A DNA stretch of 64,000 nucleotides from Palaeococcus pacificus DY20341 (GTDB lineage: Archaea; Methanobacteriota_B; Thermococci; Thermococcales; Thermococcaceae), in the NCBI RefSeq assembly GCF_000725425.1, contig NZ_CP006019.1, positions 620,001 through 684,000 of the forward strand, given 5' to 3'. Position 1 is the stretch's first letter; each line of letters begins with the position of its first letter. Position numbers and translations under genes: made by a program. Positions 44,768 to 53,827 of the stretch are shown here, one piece after another. The notes under the pieces were generated by a model. It was not told the origin of the DNA. It searched no databases and was given only the letters and a program-made list of their open reading frames with translations.

Positions 44768-45346
44768 AGGTGGAGAGGTTTAATAAGAGCGACCAGCTCG
44801 TTGATGTTTTTTGCGTAGATATCTGCATTTTTTACCTCTCTACCCACCGCAATGCTCAGATCTGCTTTATCGAACATTCCGGCGTCATTATGTCCATCTC
44901 CAATTGCCAGCACAAAACTTCCTGAAAACCTGTCAACAATCTCGCTTTTATCTTTGAAGCAAAGGGAGATGCCTTCAAATTTACCATTCTTAAAAAGTGC
45001 TTTGTTTGCAATAAAAATATCTGCCATCTCTTTAAACTCCGCCAAAACTTTCTCAAAGCATCCGCTCACTAGGACTATAAAAAAAGCCCTTTTCCTTTAA
45101 AATCCGTATAAGTTCCTCAGCTTTCGGATTCACTTTAGCTTTAGGTTTTAGGAACGTCTCAGCATCTACCCCTTTAATAAGCTCCACCCTTTTCAGCAGG
45201 CTGTCAATCCATTCAACCTCTCCCAAAATGCCTTTTTCTAAGAGCTCTTCGATTTTTGGGTTCCCAACTAGCCTTGAAATCTCCCTCCAGAATTCAAAAG
45301 GAGTTAATGTCCCTTCGATATCAATAACGGCTATTTTTCTCCTCAT
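44764..45346 (-). pseudogene. HAD-family phosphatase (phosphoserine-phosphatase-like), frameshifted
   Basis: Two reading frames form one HAD protein. The first (45346 to 45053) starts MRRKIAVIDIEGTLTPFEFW and runs out of register after EKGFF; the second carries VSGCFEKVLAEF and the motif IV GDGHNDAGMFDKADLSIAVG. The break lies at A7 on the plus strand (45079-45085): with six A the frame reads GFFIVLVSGCFEK, an exact HAD motif II. So a single-base insertion in a homopolymer, a sequencing error, or slippage-dependent expression. Motif I has DIEGT instead of DxDGT. Confidence 0.85.
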
Positions 45347-45665
45347 GGTGGCGTATAATTGAGGACAGTCTAAAAATGTTGCCCCGCCTTTTGAGGGAGG
45401 AACGCTAAAAGTGCACGTTCAGGCCCTTTAAGAAAATGATTGGCTACTACAGCATTGTTTTATACTTATGCCGTTTTAACAGTTTCTATTGTCATAAGGT
45501 GTTGTTATGTGTTTACAGCGGACAAAATAAGGTAGGGGCGGTCTGTTTTATAATTACTCCTCGAAGTTTTATAACCAATAGGAATATTTAATACCAAAAA
45601 ACATGTCGAAAAATATATAAAGCCTTCCCAATGTACATGAGAGGGCAAAGTACAAAGATGGAGGG
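45347..45665. other. Intergenic region upstream of the liv operon
   Basis: About 320 bases without a supported gene. It contains the divergent 5' ends of the broken HAD gene and of the liv operon, several A/T-rich TATA-like elements (TTTTATAA twice near 45550-45575) and the strong liv TATA box at 45612. I find no RNA gene or convincing small ORF. Confidence 0.6.
45612..45622 (+). promoter_or_regulatory. TATA box of the liv operon
   Basis: AATATATAAAG preceded by a BRE-like CGAAAA; predicts a start near 45643, 29 bases before ATG 45672. Confidence 0.6.
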
Positions 45666-45671
45666 ATGGTC

Positions 45672-46967
45672 ATGAAAAAGGTATTGGCAATACTGGTGGT
45701 TGGTTTGATTGTGTTTTCCCTTGGATGCATAGGGGGAGGAGAAAAAACGCAGACAGAGACATTAACCGGTGCACAGAAGGATGGTGATGTTCAGGTTATA
45801 AAGATCGGCCTCCTGACTGACCTCTCGGGGCCTGCAGCATCAAAAGGTCAGATTGTCAGAAACACGGTCGAACTAGCGGAGGAAAACATAAACAAATACT
45901 TTGGAGAGAAAGGACTGCCGTATAGGGTGGAGGTACTCATCGAGGACACAAGAGCAGACCCAAAAGCTGCACTCGAAAAGCTTCAAACACTCAAGGCGCA
46001 GGGTGTTAATGCTGCGGTTGGACTCTACTCAAACGAAGTCAGAAATGTTCAGAAATACGCAACTTCAAATAAGATTATACTGATATCCCCCTCATCAACC
46101 GCACCTCCAAAGCTTATAGGCTTTACAAAGCCAGAGGAGAAGAAGTTCATCTTCAGGTTTGTTCCAACAGACCTCTTCCAGAGCAAAGTGATTGCCACAG
46201 AAATCGAGCAATTAGGGCTCAAGGGAATAGTGATAGCCTACAGAGGAGATGCGTGGGGTAAAGGACTCCGGGATGCACTTGTAGGGGAAATTGAAAGCAA
46301 AGTAGAGATAGGGGTCAACGTTGAATATCCAAGTAATCCAACACCTGCAGACTGGTCACCATATATATCCAAGCTCGAAGACGGAGTTAAGGAGCTCATC
46401 AGCAAATATGGAAAGGACAATGTTGGAGTCTGGGCAGTTGGATTTGACGAAGTTGCAACGCTATTAACCCAGATTCCAGATGATTCAGTCCTCCTCCAAG
46501 TTAAGTGGATTGGCACAGATGCAATGGTCGGAAACCAAAAGATAATTGAAGAGACTAAAGGCAAAGCAGTAAAGGTTGGATTGTTCTCAACCCAGTTCTA
46601 TTCCGAGAGTGATGAAACTACAAAGCTGAAGGAGACGTTTAAGGCAAAGTTTGGAGGGGAGCCAGATCAGTACGGATTGAATGCTTATGATGCCACATGG
46701 GTGCTTGTATTGGCCTATGTTGAGGTACTTAAGGAGAAAGGAAGCTACGATCCGGATTTGATGGTTCAAAAGATTAAGGAAGTCCTTGAGAAGTACAACA
46801 GCGGTGCCTATGGTGTTGAGCCTGTGACGGGAACCATAGAGCTTGACGAATGGAACGACAGGGCAAGCGGTGACTATACAATATACAGGGTTACAGAGGG
46901 CGGATGGAAGCTTATTGGGGCATGGAAGTCAGACACCGGCAAAATCGAGTGGTTTGAGAAGCCTTGA
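45672..46967 (+). CDS. Liv-type ABC transporter substrate-binding lipoprotein
   Basis: 431 aa. Signal peptide with lipobox-like SLGCIGGG (Cys near residue 19), then a Thr/Gln linker and a type I periplasmic-binding fold: IGLLTDLSGPAASKGQ, VEDTRADPKAALEKLQ-type segment, ISPSSTAPPK. Binds the substrate, probably a branched-chain or related amino acid. ATG 45672 follows GGAGGGATGGTC; ATG 45666 is the alternative. T-rich sequence after it probably reduces transcription of the downstream genes. Confidence 0.9.
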   Translation: MKKVLAILVVGLIVFSLGCIGGGEKTQTETLTGAQKDGDVQVIKIGLLTDLSGPAASKGQIVRNTVELAEENINKYFGEKGLPYRVEVLIEDTRADPKAALEKLQTLKAQGVNAAVGLYSNEVRNVQKYATSNKIILISPSSTAPPKLIGFTKPEEKKFIFRFVPTDLFQSKVIATEIEQLGLKGIVIAYRGDAWGKGLRDALVGEIESKVEIGVNVEYPSNPTPADWSPYISKLEDGVKELISKYGKDNVGVWAVGFDEVATLLTQIPDDSVLLQVKWIGTDAMVGNQKIIEETKGKAVKVGLFSTQFYSESDETTKLKETFKAKFGGEPDQYGLNAYDATWVLVLAYVEVLKEKGSYDPDLMVQKIKEVLEKYNSGAYGVEPVTGTIELDEWNDRASGDYTIYRVTEGGWKLIGAWKSDTGKIEWFEKP

Positions 46968-46994
46968 TTTTCTCTCTTCTTTTAAACTATTTTA
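46968..46994 (+). terminator. T-rich partial terminator between livK-like and livG-like genes
   Basis: TTTTCTCTCTTCTTTT plus TTTT; likely allows partial read-through, giving more binding protein than transporter. Confidence 0.35.
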
Positions 46995-47007
46995 TGAGGT
47001 GTTTTCT

Positions 47008-47769
47008 ATGGCGCTGCTAAGGACTGAGAACCTTTCAAAGTCATTTGGTGCTGTGAGAGCTTTGGATAATGCTAGTATAACCGTTGATGAACACGCGCTC
47101 ACGCTCATAATAGGTCCAAATGGTAGTGGGAAGTCAACTTTAATCAACGTCATCTCAGGCTTTTTGAAGGCTGACAGCGGGAAGGTGGTATTTGAGGGAA
47201 AGGACATAACAAACAAATCCCCAAACGAAATCTACAGCTATGGAATAGTTAGGACTTTCCAAACGCCACAGCCGCTCAAAGAGATGACTGTTTTAGAGAA
47301 CCTGTTAATAGCGGAGAGGCACGTGGGAGAAAACATCAGAACTGCTTTAAATTACAAAAAGTGGCTAAGGCAGGAAGAAGAGCTCGTTGAAAGGGCATAT
47401 GGGCTGTTAAAGTTCCTCAAGCTTGACCATCTTTGGGATCACAAAGCCGGCTCTCTAAGCGGTGGACAGATGAAACTCCTTGAGATAGGGAGAGCGTTAA
47501 TGACGAACCCAAAGCTAATAGTTATGGACGAACCAATTGCGGGTGTTGCTCCTGGTTTAGCTCACGAGATATTTAACAAGCTCGTAGAGCTGAAGAAGCA
47601 GGGAATCACGCTCTTAATAATTGAACACAGGCTAGATATAGTTCTCAAGTATATTGATTATCTCTACGTCATGTTCAATGGTCGCGTTATAGCGGAAGGT
47701 AGGGGCGAGAAGGAAATAGAGAGAGTTTTGAGCGATCCAAAGGTCGTGGAGGTGTACATAGGTGATTGA
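47008..47769 (+). CDS. Liv-type ABC transporter ATPase (LivG-like)
   Basis: 253 aa. Walker [11 protein letters not shown]-loop in [17 protein letters not shown], signature [15 protein letters not shown] and Walker [11 protein letters not shown] followed by APGLAHEIF, the LivG-specific insertion pattern. A longer frame extends upstream into the binding-protein gene, but GAGGTGTTTTCT sets ATG 47008. Overlaps the next ATPase gene by 8 bases. Confidence 0.93.
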   Translation: MALLRTENLSKSFGAVRALDNASITVDEHALTLIIGPNGSGKSTLINVISGFLKADSGKVVFEGKDITNKSPNEIYSYGIVRTFQTPQPLKEMTVLENLLIAERHVGENIRTALNYKKWLRQEEELVERAYGLLKFLKLDHLWDHKAGSLSGGQMKLLEIGRALMTNPKLIVMDEPIAGVAPGLAHEIFNKLVELKKQGITLLIIEHRLDIVLKYIDYLYVMFNGRVIAEGRGEKEIERVLSDPKVVEVYIGD

Positions 47770-48478
47770 GACAAAAAAGCTTAGTGCCGGTTATGGAAAG
47801 CTGCAGATTTTATTTGAGGTTGATGTGGGCGTGAGAAAGGGTGAGATTACAACAATCGTGGGGCCTAATGGAAGTGGAAAATCAACATTCCTAAAGACCC
47901 TCTTCGGACTGACGACAATCTATTCAGGCAAAATATACTACAAGGGTGAAGACATTACCAATGTTCCACCATATCAGAAGACCTGTCTTGGGATAGCTTA
48001 TCTCCCTCAGACAAACAACGTTTTTGCAAACTTAACTGTAGAAGAGAACCTCAAGATGGCCGGATACACAGTTCCAGATGAAGAGCTCAAAGACAGGGTA
48101 GATTTGGCCTTAAGCGTCTTTCCGGAGATACAAGGATTGCTCAAGAGAAAAGCAGGAACTTTGAGTGGTGGACAGAGACAGTTCTTAGCTATGGCCACAG
48201 CTTTAGTTAGGAAGAGCGAGCTTTTGATGCTCGATGAGCCAACTGCACAGTTATCCCCTAAGCTAGCTGAGACTATATTCAACAAAATAGTGGAGCTCAG
48301 GGATGATTATGGACTGACGATCCTCCTAGTCGAGCAGAATGCAAAGAGAGCTTTGGAGATAAGCGATAGGGGATACATGCTCATAAGCGGGAGGGTCGCG
48401 TTTGAGGGTAAAGCGAGAGACCTGCTTGAGCATGAGAAGTTCCAGAGCTACTTCTTGGGATTGGTGGAGGTGGAATAG
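47762..48478 (+). CDS. Liv-type ABC transporter ATPase (LivF-like)
   Basis: 238 aa. Walker [10 protein letters not shown], signature [15 protein letters not shown], Walker [14 protein letters not shown] and a switch His replaced region [18 protein letters not shown] typical of LivF. GTG start inside the end of the LivG-like gene after GGAGGTGTACATA. Forms the heterodimeric nucleotide-binding part with its neighbour. Confidence 0.93.
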   Translation: MIETKKLSAGYGKLQILFEVDVGVRKGEITTIVGPNGSGKSTFLKTLFGLTTIYSGKIYYKGEDITNVPPYQKTCLGIAYLPQTNNVFANLTVEENLKMAGYTVPDEELKDRVDLALSVFPEIQGLLKRKAGTLSGGQRQFLAMATALVRKSELLMLDEPTAQLSPKLAETIFNKIVELRDDYGLTILLVEQNAKRALEISDRGYMLISGRVAFEGKARDLLEHEKFQSYFLGLVEVE

Positions 48479-49384
48479 ATGGGAGTGCTTGAAGGAGCCT
48501 TAACCTATGCAAACCTCCTGGTGCTTTTAAGCTTGGGTTTAACGCTTACCTACATAACCACTGGAGTCCCCAACTTTGCTCATGGCTCATTCGCAGTCAT
48601 TGGTGCATATTTTGCATTTACCGTGTTTAAACTGCTCGGCATTAACCCCTATCTTGCGATTCCGCTATCCTTCATCATGGGGGGAATAGTTGGGGTTGTA
48701 ACATACACGATCATACTTAAGCCTCTCATAAAAAGAAACGCCTCACTTGAAATGCTGATGATAGCAACACTTGCCTGGGACATAATACTTTTTGGAGTTA
48801 TAGGGGCCTTTGCTGAAAGCATAAGCACTGTGGTCAAGAGCTCTGCGACACAATTCGTCTTCACGTACCTTGATTTCACTATTGGAGGAATTCCTGGAAG
48901 GCTAATAGTGTCATCTCTGCTAATCCTACTGACGCTCTTTGGATTGTACATACTACTCTACAAAACGAAGTTCGGAATAGCATTGAGGGCTTCAATGGAA
49001 AATCCAGCACTTGCAGAGGCGATGGGTATCAATGTTGAGAGCACAAGGTTGTTTTCATGGTTCTTGGCGGGGGCACTTGCAGGAACGGCAGGTTCAGTTT
49101 TGCCCTTCCTTCAAGAGATAGTTCCAGCAACAGGAGGTCTCATAATAGTGTCAATCTTTGCCGCGAGTATAGTAGGTGGTCTACACCACATTGCAGGTGC
49201 ATTGGTTGGAGGTTACGTTATTGGACTCTCAGAGTCTCTAATAACCTATGGACTTTCCTCAATCTTTGGTACTGGAGTGTTAGTTTACGGAAAGGTTGTT
49301 TCACTATTGATAATGATAGCCACCTTGCTGATGACGCCTGAGGGAATAACAGGGACAAAGCTTTGGGGGAGGTTGGTAAAGTGA
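48479..49384 (+). CDS. Liv-type ABC transporter permease (LivH-like)
   Basis: 301 aa, about eight transmembrane helices. The LivH EAA-like coupling segment is ALRASMENPALAEAMGINVESTRLFSW, followed by AGALAGTAGSVLPF. Starts directly after the LivF-like gene and overlaps the LivM-like gene by 4 bases. Confidence 0.92.
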   Translation: MGVLEGALTYANLLVLLSLGLTLTYITTGVPNFAHGSFAVIGAYFAFTVFKLLGINPYLAIPLSFIMGGIVGVVTYTIILKPLIKRNASLEMLMIATLAWDIILFGVIGAFAESISTVVKSSATQFVFTYLDFTIGGIPGRLIVSSLLILLTLFGLYILLYKTKFGIALRASMENPALAEAMGINVESTRLFSWFLAGALAGTAGSVLPFLQEIVPATGGLIIVSIFAASIVGGLHHIAGALVGGYVIGLSESLITYGLSSIFGTGVLVYGKVVSLLIMIATLLMTPEGITGTKLWGRLVK

Positions 49385-50412
49385 TAGGCGAGTTGATTCA
49401 GCTGATACTCGTGTGGTTCGGCATATACTTAATTGTCAACTTAAGCCTTAACATGGAGTTCGGTAACGGAGGAATACCAAACTTTGGAAGGCACTTCGCT
49501 GTCATCATTGGTGCAATAACTTTGGGAGGAATAGTGAACAGGTTATTAATGCTCGTCTTTGGAGTTCATGGAAATATAATAGATGCGAGTACCGAAGTGA
49601 GCGCAAAGGCAAATGAAGTCATAGCACAGCATCCAATCTATGGCCTTGGATTACTAATCTTTACATTAGCTTTAGCATTCATAATTGGATTCCTTACTGG
49701 GTCAGTGTTTATATTGCCAAGTGCAAAGCTCAAGGAGGACTACTTAGGTGTTACGCTATTGGCAATTGGTGAGGTCATATTCTTTGTGACATACTACACA
49801 CCTTCACTAATAGGAGGCTACTACGGTGCCTCAGTACCAGACATCTTAGCATTTATCCCAGGAGAAAAGAGAGATCTAGTATTTGTAGTCATAATCTTAG
49901 CTATAGCACTCTTGGTGTATTTCCTCGTTGAGAGGCTCATCAACACCCCCTATGGAAGGTTAATAAGAGCCATGAGAGAAAACGAAAACGTTGTAATAGC
50001 ATTTGGAAGGGACATCATGCGCATTAGAATGAAAACCGTGGCATTAGGGTCAGGAATAGCAGCAATGGCTGGGGCATTGTATGGATTTTATTCAGCAAAC
50101 ATCATAGGGAGTGCATTTACAAGGATCGAGTGGACTTTCTACCCGTTCCTTATGATACTCGTAGGTGGAAAAGGAAACAACAGGGGAGTTGCCTTTGGAA
50201 CATTTGCTTTCATTCTCATGAAAGTGCTCATAGAAACATACAAGTTCCAGATAAAGGCATTCCTACACTTACCGTTTGAGGCGGTGTGGCTTGAATACGT
50301 TCTCTTTGGAGTGCTGGCACTGATGGTTATCCACCACAGACCGGAGGGCATCCTCAGGGAAAGCTCCATAATAACAGAGCCTGTAAAGAATCTGAAGAAA
50401 GCAAAGGCTTGA
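49381..50412 (+). CDS. Liv-type ABC transporter permease (LivM-like)
   Basis: 343 aa, about nine helices. Coupling segment LIRAMRENENVVIAFGRDIMRIRMKTVALG and the LivM-type KEDYLGVTLLAIGEVIFF are present. GTG 49381 follows GGAGGTTGGTAAA, in a GTGA overlap; a TTG at 49363 is less likely. Completes a five-gene importer. Confidence 0.92.
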   Translation: MIGELIQLILVWFGIYLIVNLSLNMEFGNGGIPNFGRHFAVIIGAITLGGIVNRLLMLVFGVHGNIIDASTEVSAKANEVIAQHPIYGLGLLIFTLALAFIIGFLTGSVFILPSAKLKEDYLGVTLLAIGEVIFFVTYYTPSLIGGYYGASVPDILAFIPGEKRDLVFVVIILAIALLVYFLVERLINTPYGRLIRAMRENENVVIAFGRDIMRIRMKTVALGSGIAAMAGALYGFYSANIIGSAFTRIEWTFYPFLMILVGGKGNNRGVAFGTFAFILMKVLIETYKFQIKAFLHLPFEAVWLEYVLFGVLALMVIHHRPEGILRESSIITEPVKNLKKAKA

Positions 50413-50420
50413 CTTATCTC

Positions 50421-50431
50421 CTTTCTTTTTT
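50421..50431 (+). terminator. T-rich terminator after the liv operon
   Basis: CTTTCTTTTTT after the last liv gene. Confidence 0.4.
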
Positions 50432-50472
50432 AAGGCCATATTGTCAGAAATCCAAAAACATTCCGAAAAATG

Positions 50473-50480
50473 TTATAAAC
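50473..50480 (+). promoter_or_regulatory. TATA box of proC
   Basis: TTATAAAC preceded by a BRE-like CGAAAA; predicts a start near 50504. Confidence 0.5.
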
Positions 50481-50523
50481 CATGACAAAATGCCACCACT
50501 AAGCTGACACTAGGTGGTGAGTT

Positions 50524-51309
50524 ATGAGGATAGCCGTGATAGGAACTGGAACTATAGGGAGTGCCGTTGCAAAAGCCCTGGCTGAAGAGGGGTATGGAGT
50601 GGTGGCAACAAGGAGGAAGGTCGAGAAGGTGAAGTGGCTTGAGAATTACGGGATTGAGGTCTCGAATGATAATAAAGCCGCTGCTGAAAAAGCGGATGTA
50701 ATTATTCTCGCGGTAAAGCCAAACAAGGTCAGGAAAGTCCTTGAAGAAATAAATCCTGCTGTTAAAGGGAAAATTCTCATTTCATTTGCCGCGGGTCTCT
50801 CGCTGAACTTCCTTAAGAGGCTGACAGCTGCAAAACTTGTGAGAGCAATGCCAAACATAGCAATCGTCGTGAAGGAGTCTTTTACCGCATATACAGCTGA
50901 TGATTTGAGTAAAAAGGAAATTGAGCTTGTTGAAAAGATATTTAATGCCTTTGGCAGGTGTGTTAGAGTTGACGAAGAGTATATGGATGCTATAACCGGA
51001 TTGAGCGGTTCCGGGCCGGCCTATGCATCGGTATTTCTTGAGTCGTTGATATATGGCGGATTAAAGGTGGGTCTCCCAAGGGACACTGCACTTTTAGCGG
51101 CTGCTCAAACACTTTTAGGCACGGCAAAGCTTTTGCTTGAAACCAACCTCCATCCAGCTCAGATAAGGGATATGGTGATAACTCCAGGAGGAACTACGAT
51201 AGACGGCATCTTTGAGCTTGAAGATAGCAGAGTGAGGACGGCAATAATGAAAGCCGTGGATGCCGCGACGAAGAAGTCGAAGATTTTGTCGCTTGAGATT
51301 GGAAAATAG
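50524..51309 (+). CDS. proC: Pyrroline-5-carboxylate reductase
   Basis: 261 aa. VIGTGTIGSAVAKAL is the NAD(P) site; ILAVKPNKV, VRAMPNIAIVV and the C-terminal ITGLSGSGPAYASVFLESLIYGGLKVGLPRDTAL-type signature and TPGGTTIDGI complete the family. Last step of proline synthesis. GGTGGTGAGTT precedes the ATG. Own promoter. Confidence 0.95.
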   Translation: MRIAVIGTGTIGSAVAKALAEEGYGVVATRRKVEKVKWLENYGIEVSNDNKAAAEKADVIILAVKPNKVRKVLEEINPAVKGKILISFAAGLSLNFLKRLTAAKLVRAMPNIAIVVKESFTAYTADDLSKKEIELVEKIFNAFGRCVRVDEEYMDAITGLSGSGPAYASVFLESLIYGGLKVGLPRDTALLAAAQTLLGTAKLLLETNLHPAQIRDMVITPGGTTIDGIFELEDSRVRTAIMKAVDAATKKSKILSLEIGK

Positions 51310-51365
51310 ATGCTAATCTTAACCTTTTCTTTAGATTCATTCTTTTGTTTCCGCTGCTTTTTGCT
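51310..51365 (+). terminator. T-rich region after proC
   Basis: Several T4-T5 runs within 55 bases of the stop codon; probable terminator. Confidence 0.35.
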
Positions 51366-51437
51366 AAATCAACTGGAATTATGTGGTTGAAAATTATTAA
51401 AATCACAGGGAAGTAAAATTACCATGCAGCATGGAAA

Positions 51438-51447
51438 AAGTTATAAT
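51438..51447 (+). promoter_or_regulatory. TATA box of the small membrane protein gene
   Basis: AAGTTATAAT, predicting a start near 51468, 25 bases before ATG 51493. Confidence 0.45.
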
Positions 51448-51492
51448 GGTTGAAAGCTTATTATGATGCGGAATCTACTAGGGGGGAAATTC

Positions 51493-51702
51493 ATGAAAAA
51501 CAAGCGTTATGTTCTTTTTCCATTTTTGTTGGGATTGACTTATGGTATAAGTGTATTTTCAGTTTGGTGGGTTTTCAAGCTGGGCAGGTACCTCCCTAAT
51601 GCTGTTAATAATTTAATCGTGATATCTGCAAATCTTGTCCCAATAGCCGGCGGAATTGTGAGCTTTTATCGCCTTTGTAAGGGTGGTGATGAGAAAACAT
51701 AA
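51493..51702 (+). CDS. Two-helix membrane protein, unknown function
   Basis: 69 aa: a basic N-terminus (MKNKRYVLFPF) and two transmembrane helices (about 8-30 and 37-58) with a short basic tail. No family recognised. ATG 51493 follows GGGGGGAAATTC; an in-frame ATG at 51463 has no ribosome-binding site. Probably co-transcribed with the next exported protein, 18 bases on. Confidence 0.6.
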   Translation: MKNKRYVLFPFLLGLTYGISVFSVWWVFKLGRYLPNAVNNLIVISANLVPIAGGIVSFYRLCKGGDEKT

Positions 51703-51720
51703 CTCATGGGTGGGTGATTG

Positions 51721-52506
51721 GTGGTGAGGAAGTCCCGCTTAGTCCTTTTGATCCTTTTAAGTGTGGTTGTGGCATTTAAGATACTCCATCAGCCTGTTAT
51801 TGGTTCTTATGATTTTCACGAAACATACAACCTCAGCTGGGGAACTGTAAAAGCCGACACCATCGTAAAAAAGACTGTAATCCCAGAAGTCGTTTTAAAG
51901 ATTTCTTCTAAAGTAACGCCGATAACCAAAAACAGGACTGCAAAGGCTGTGGTAGTCCACTTTAAAGCCTTCTCCAAGGATGGTAAAACTCTCTGGGAGT
52001 ACGATTCAATCACTCCCTACTTGTGGAAGACGATAGATGATGTAATTTTCAGAAAAAGCGGATTTGCCGAGCCCTTGATTATGGTTTCAAACACGAGCAG
52101 TTATCTCTTCATTGTTGAGGTTCATTCGGCTCCGCGTGAGGTGCCTTTTGTCAGGCGTTGGGTTGGTGAAGATTGGGTTTACGTATTTGGTGAGAGAGGG
52201 CTCGTTAAAAAATTGAGCCTTGGAAAGAATCCCTGGCCGAAGAGGAATGTTTTCATATCATCAGCCGGGAATTACACTATTTTGGGGTTTGAGCAACCTC
52301 AGGGAGATGGTTCTCCCGCATATGGGAGGGTTTTAATTTTTAACGGTTCGGAGGTTATTTTTGATAAAACCTTCCCCTATGATCCGAACTGTTTGTGTTA
52401 TGTGATTCCTGGTTGGGGGCGCATTAATGAGGAAGGATACTCAACCTTCGGCCTCTACACAGGCACAGGAATCTACAACGGCACATTCACCTACAAAAAA
52501 GGGTAA
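51721..52506 (+). CDS. Exported protein of unknown function
   Basis: About 261 aa. N-terminal hydrophobic segment (VLLILLSVVVAFKIL) as signal or anchor, then a beta-rich extracellular part with several NxS/T sequons (NLSW, NRTA, NTSS, NYT, NGS, NGTF) that could be N-glycosylated. No recognised domain. Start is ambiguous between TTG 51718, GTG 51721 and GTG 51724 after GGGTGATT. Its end is convergent with ubiD-like gene, 7 bases apart. Confidence 0.6.
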   Translation: MVRKSRLVLLILLSVVVAFKILHQPVIGSYDFHETYNLSWGTVKADTIVKKTVIPEVVLKISSKVTPITKNRTAKAVVVHFKAFSKDGKTLWEYDSITPYLWKTIDDVIFRKSGFAEPLIMVSNTSSYLFIVEVHSAPREVPFVRRWVGEDWVYVFGERGLVKKLSLGKNPWPKRNVFISSAGNYTILGFEQPQGDGSPAYGRVLIFNGSEVIFDKTFPYDPNCLCYVIPGWGRINEEGYSTFGLYTGTGIYNGTFTYKKG

Positions 52507-52513
52507 AAGGAGC

Positions 52514-53785
52514 TCACTCCAGCCTCGCCCTCTCAAACTCTTCCTTTCTATCCAAGGGCTTTGTGGCATCAATGCCCCACTTTGTGGTGAAGCCCTTCTC
52601 CCCCGAGGGATCGAGGGAAGAACCTCTCGCATTTGGGATTACAACGAGGTCTTTATCCGCCTGGAAGCGAGTAGCTATTGCCCATTCCACCTCGCGATCG
52701 TCGTATATGTTTATATCCTCATCCACCACAACAACGTGCTTTAGCGAAGGATGGCCTGTGAAGGCAGCCAAAATAGCGTTTTTACCATCGCCGTCGTGCT
52801 GCTTTGTGATGCTTACAACGGCATGAAGCCACATAGCTCCACCTTCCGTTAGTCTTACTCCGTGAACCTTTGGAACGACCTGCTTAACACTTCTGTAAAT
52901 TTGAGGCTCCTTTGGAAGACCCATGAGCATGTAGTGCTCGTAGCCGCTTGAAAGCAAAGCATGGAAAATTGGCTCATCCACATGGTACATCCTCTCAAAG
53001 ACCACAACAGGCTGCTCTCTAACTATGTCGTAGGTGCTTGTTATGTCAACGAAGGGACCTTCCTTGTCAAGCTCAGGCAGAATCTTTGCCTCAAACACGA
53101 ATTCGCTCATAGCCGGGACTTCAATGCCGCCCACGCTGACGACTTCGAGCGGCTTTCCAAAGGCCATCTCACTCATAGCCGAGGCAATCTCAAGCTCGCT
53201 CACTCCATAAGCTACGCTCGTTGCTCCAGCCAAAAGGACGTGAATTGGATTTCCAACGATTATTCTAACATCAAGCTCTTCACCGTGCTCTTTAGCTTCA
53301 CGCCACATGGCATATAAATGCCTTGGCACAAGTCTAATTGTGACGCTTTTGTCATCGCGCACCATCATCCTGTGGAACGAGAGGTTTACAAAGCCGTCCT
53401 TATCTTTTGCCACAACTATTGCTGAGGTGAAGTATTGGGAGGCATCTTTTGGGAAGTAGTGGGGAATTGGGAGCTCTCTAAGGGAGAAGTCTCTCGTTGA
53501 GTTCTTCATGAATTCGGCCTTTTCAACTACGTTATAGGGCTTAGGTTCATCGCTCGCCTTGGCCAGGAAGTGAACTATATCCTCCTTTTTAATGCCGAGA
53601 TACTTGGCAATCCTCTCCCTCGTGGCCCATATGTTGCTTGCGACCTCCCAGCCATCCACATCTTTAAAGAGAAGCGGTTTATCCTTATATTTGAGCATAT
53701 ACTTTGTAATCTCCACTTTTTTGCTAACTGGTTCCTCGATGACTATGAGCTCATCCTTAAACATCTCAAGTATTTCTCTAAGCAT
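52514..53785 (-). CDS. UbiD-family decarboxylase
   Basis: 423 aa. Prenylated-FMN-dependent UbiD fold: [44 protein letters not shown] and [19 protein letters not shown]. In archaea a UbiD-type enzyme decarboxylates trans-anhydromevalonate 5-phosphate to isopentenyl phosphate in the modified mevalonate pathway. The aconitase-X enzyme for the preceding step is also in this window, so that role is likely though not proven by sequence. ATG 53785 follows GGTGGTGCTT. Confidence 0.85.
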   Translation of the reverse strand: MLREILEMFKDELIVIEEPVSKKVEITKYMLKYKDKPLLFKDVDGWEVASNIWATRERIAKYLGIKKEDIVHFLAKASDEPKPYNVVEKAEFMKNSTRDFSLRELPIPHYFPKDASQYFTSAIVVAKDKDGFVNLSFHRMMVRDDKSVTIRLVPRHLYAMWREAKEHGEELDVRIIVGNPIHVLLAGATSVAYGVSELEIASAMSEMAFGKPLEVVSVGGIEVPAMSEFVFEAKILPELDKEGPFVDITSTYDIVREQPVVVFERMYHVDEPIFHALLSSGYEHYMLMGLPKEPQIYRSVKQVVPKVHGVRLTEGGAMWLHAVVSITKQHDGDGKNAILAAFTGHPSLKHVVVVDEDINIYDDREVEWAIATRFQADKDLVVIPNARGSSLDPSGEKGFTTKWGIDATKPLDRKEEFERARLE

Positions 53786-53827
53786 AAGCACCACCGGAGA
53801 AAATTTGGAAGGAAAAAATAAAAACCT

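Noticed and set aside
45505-45532. Seven-codon ORF after AAGGTGTTGTT in the liv upstream region
   Set aside because: Too short, no coding signal and no relation to liv function; unlike the his leader it has no informative codons.
46843-47007. Longer LivG-like protein starting inside the binding-protein gene
   Set aside because: The extra N-terminus is out-of-frame livK-like sequence; GAGGTG before ATG 47008 and the family length fix the start.
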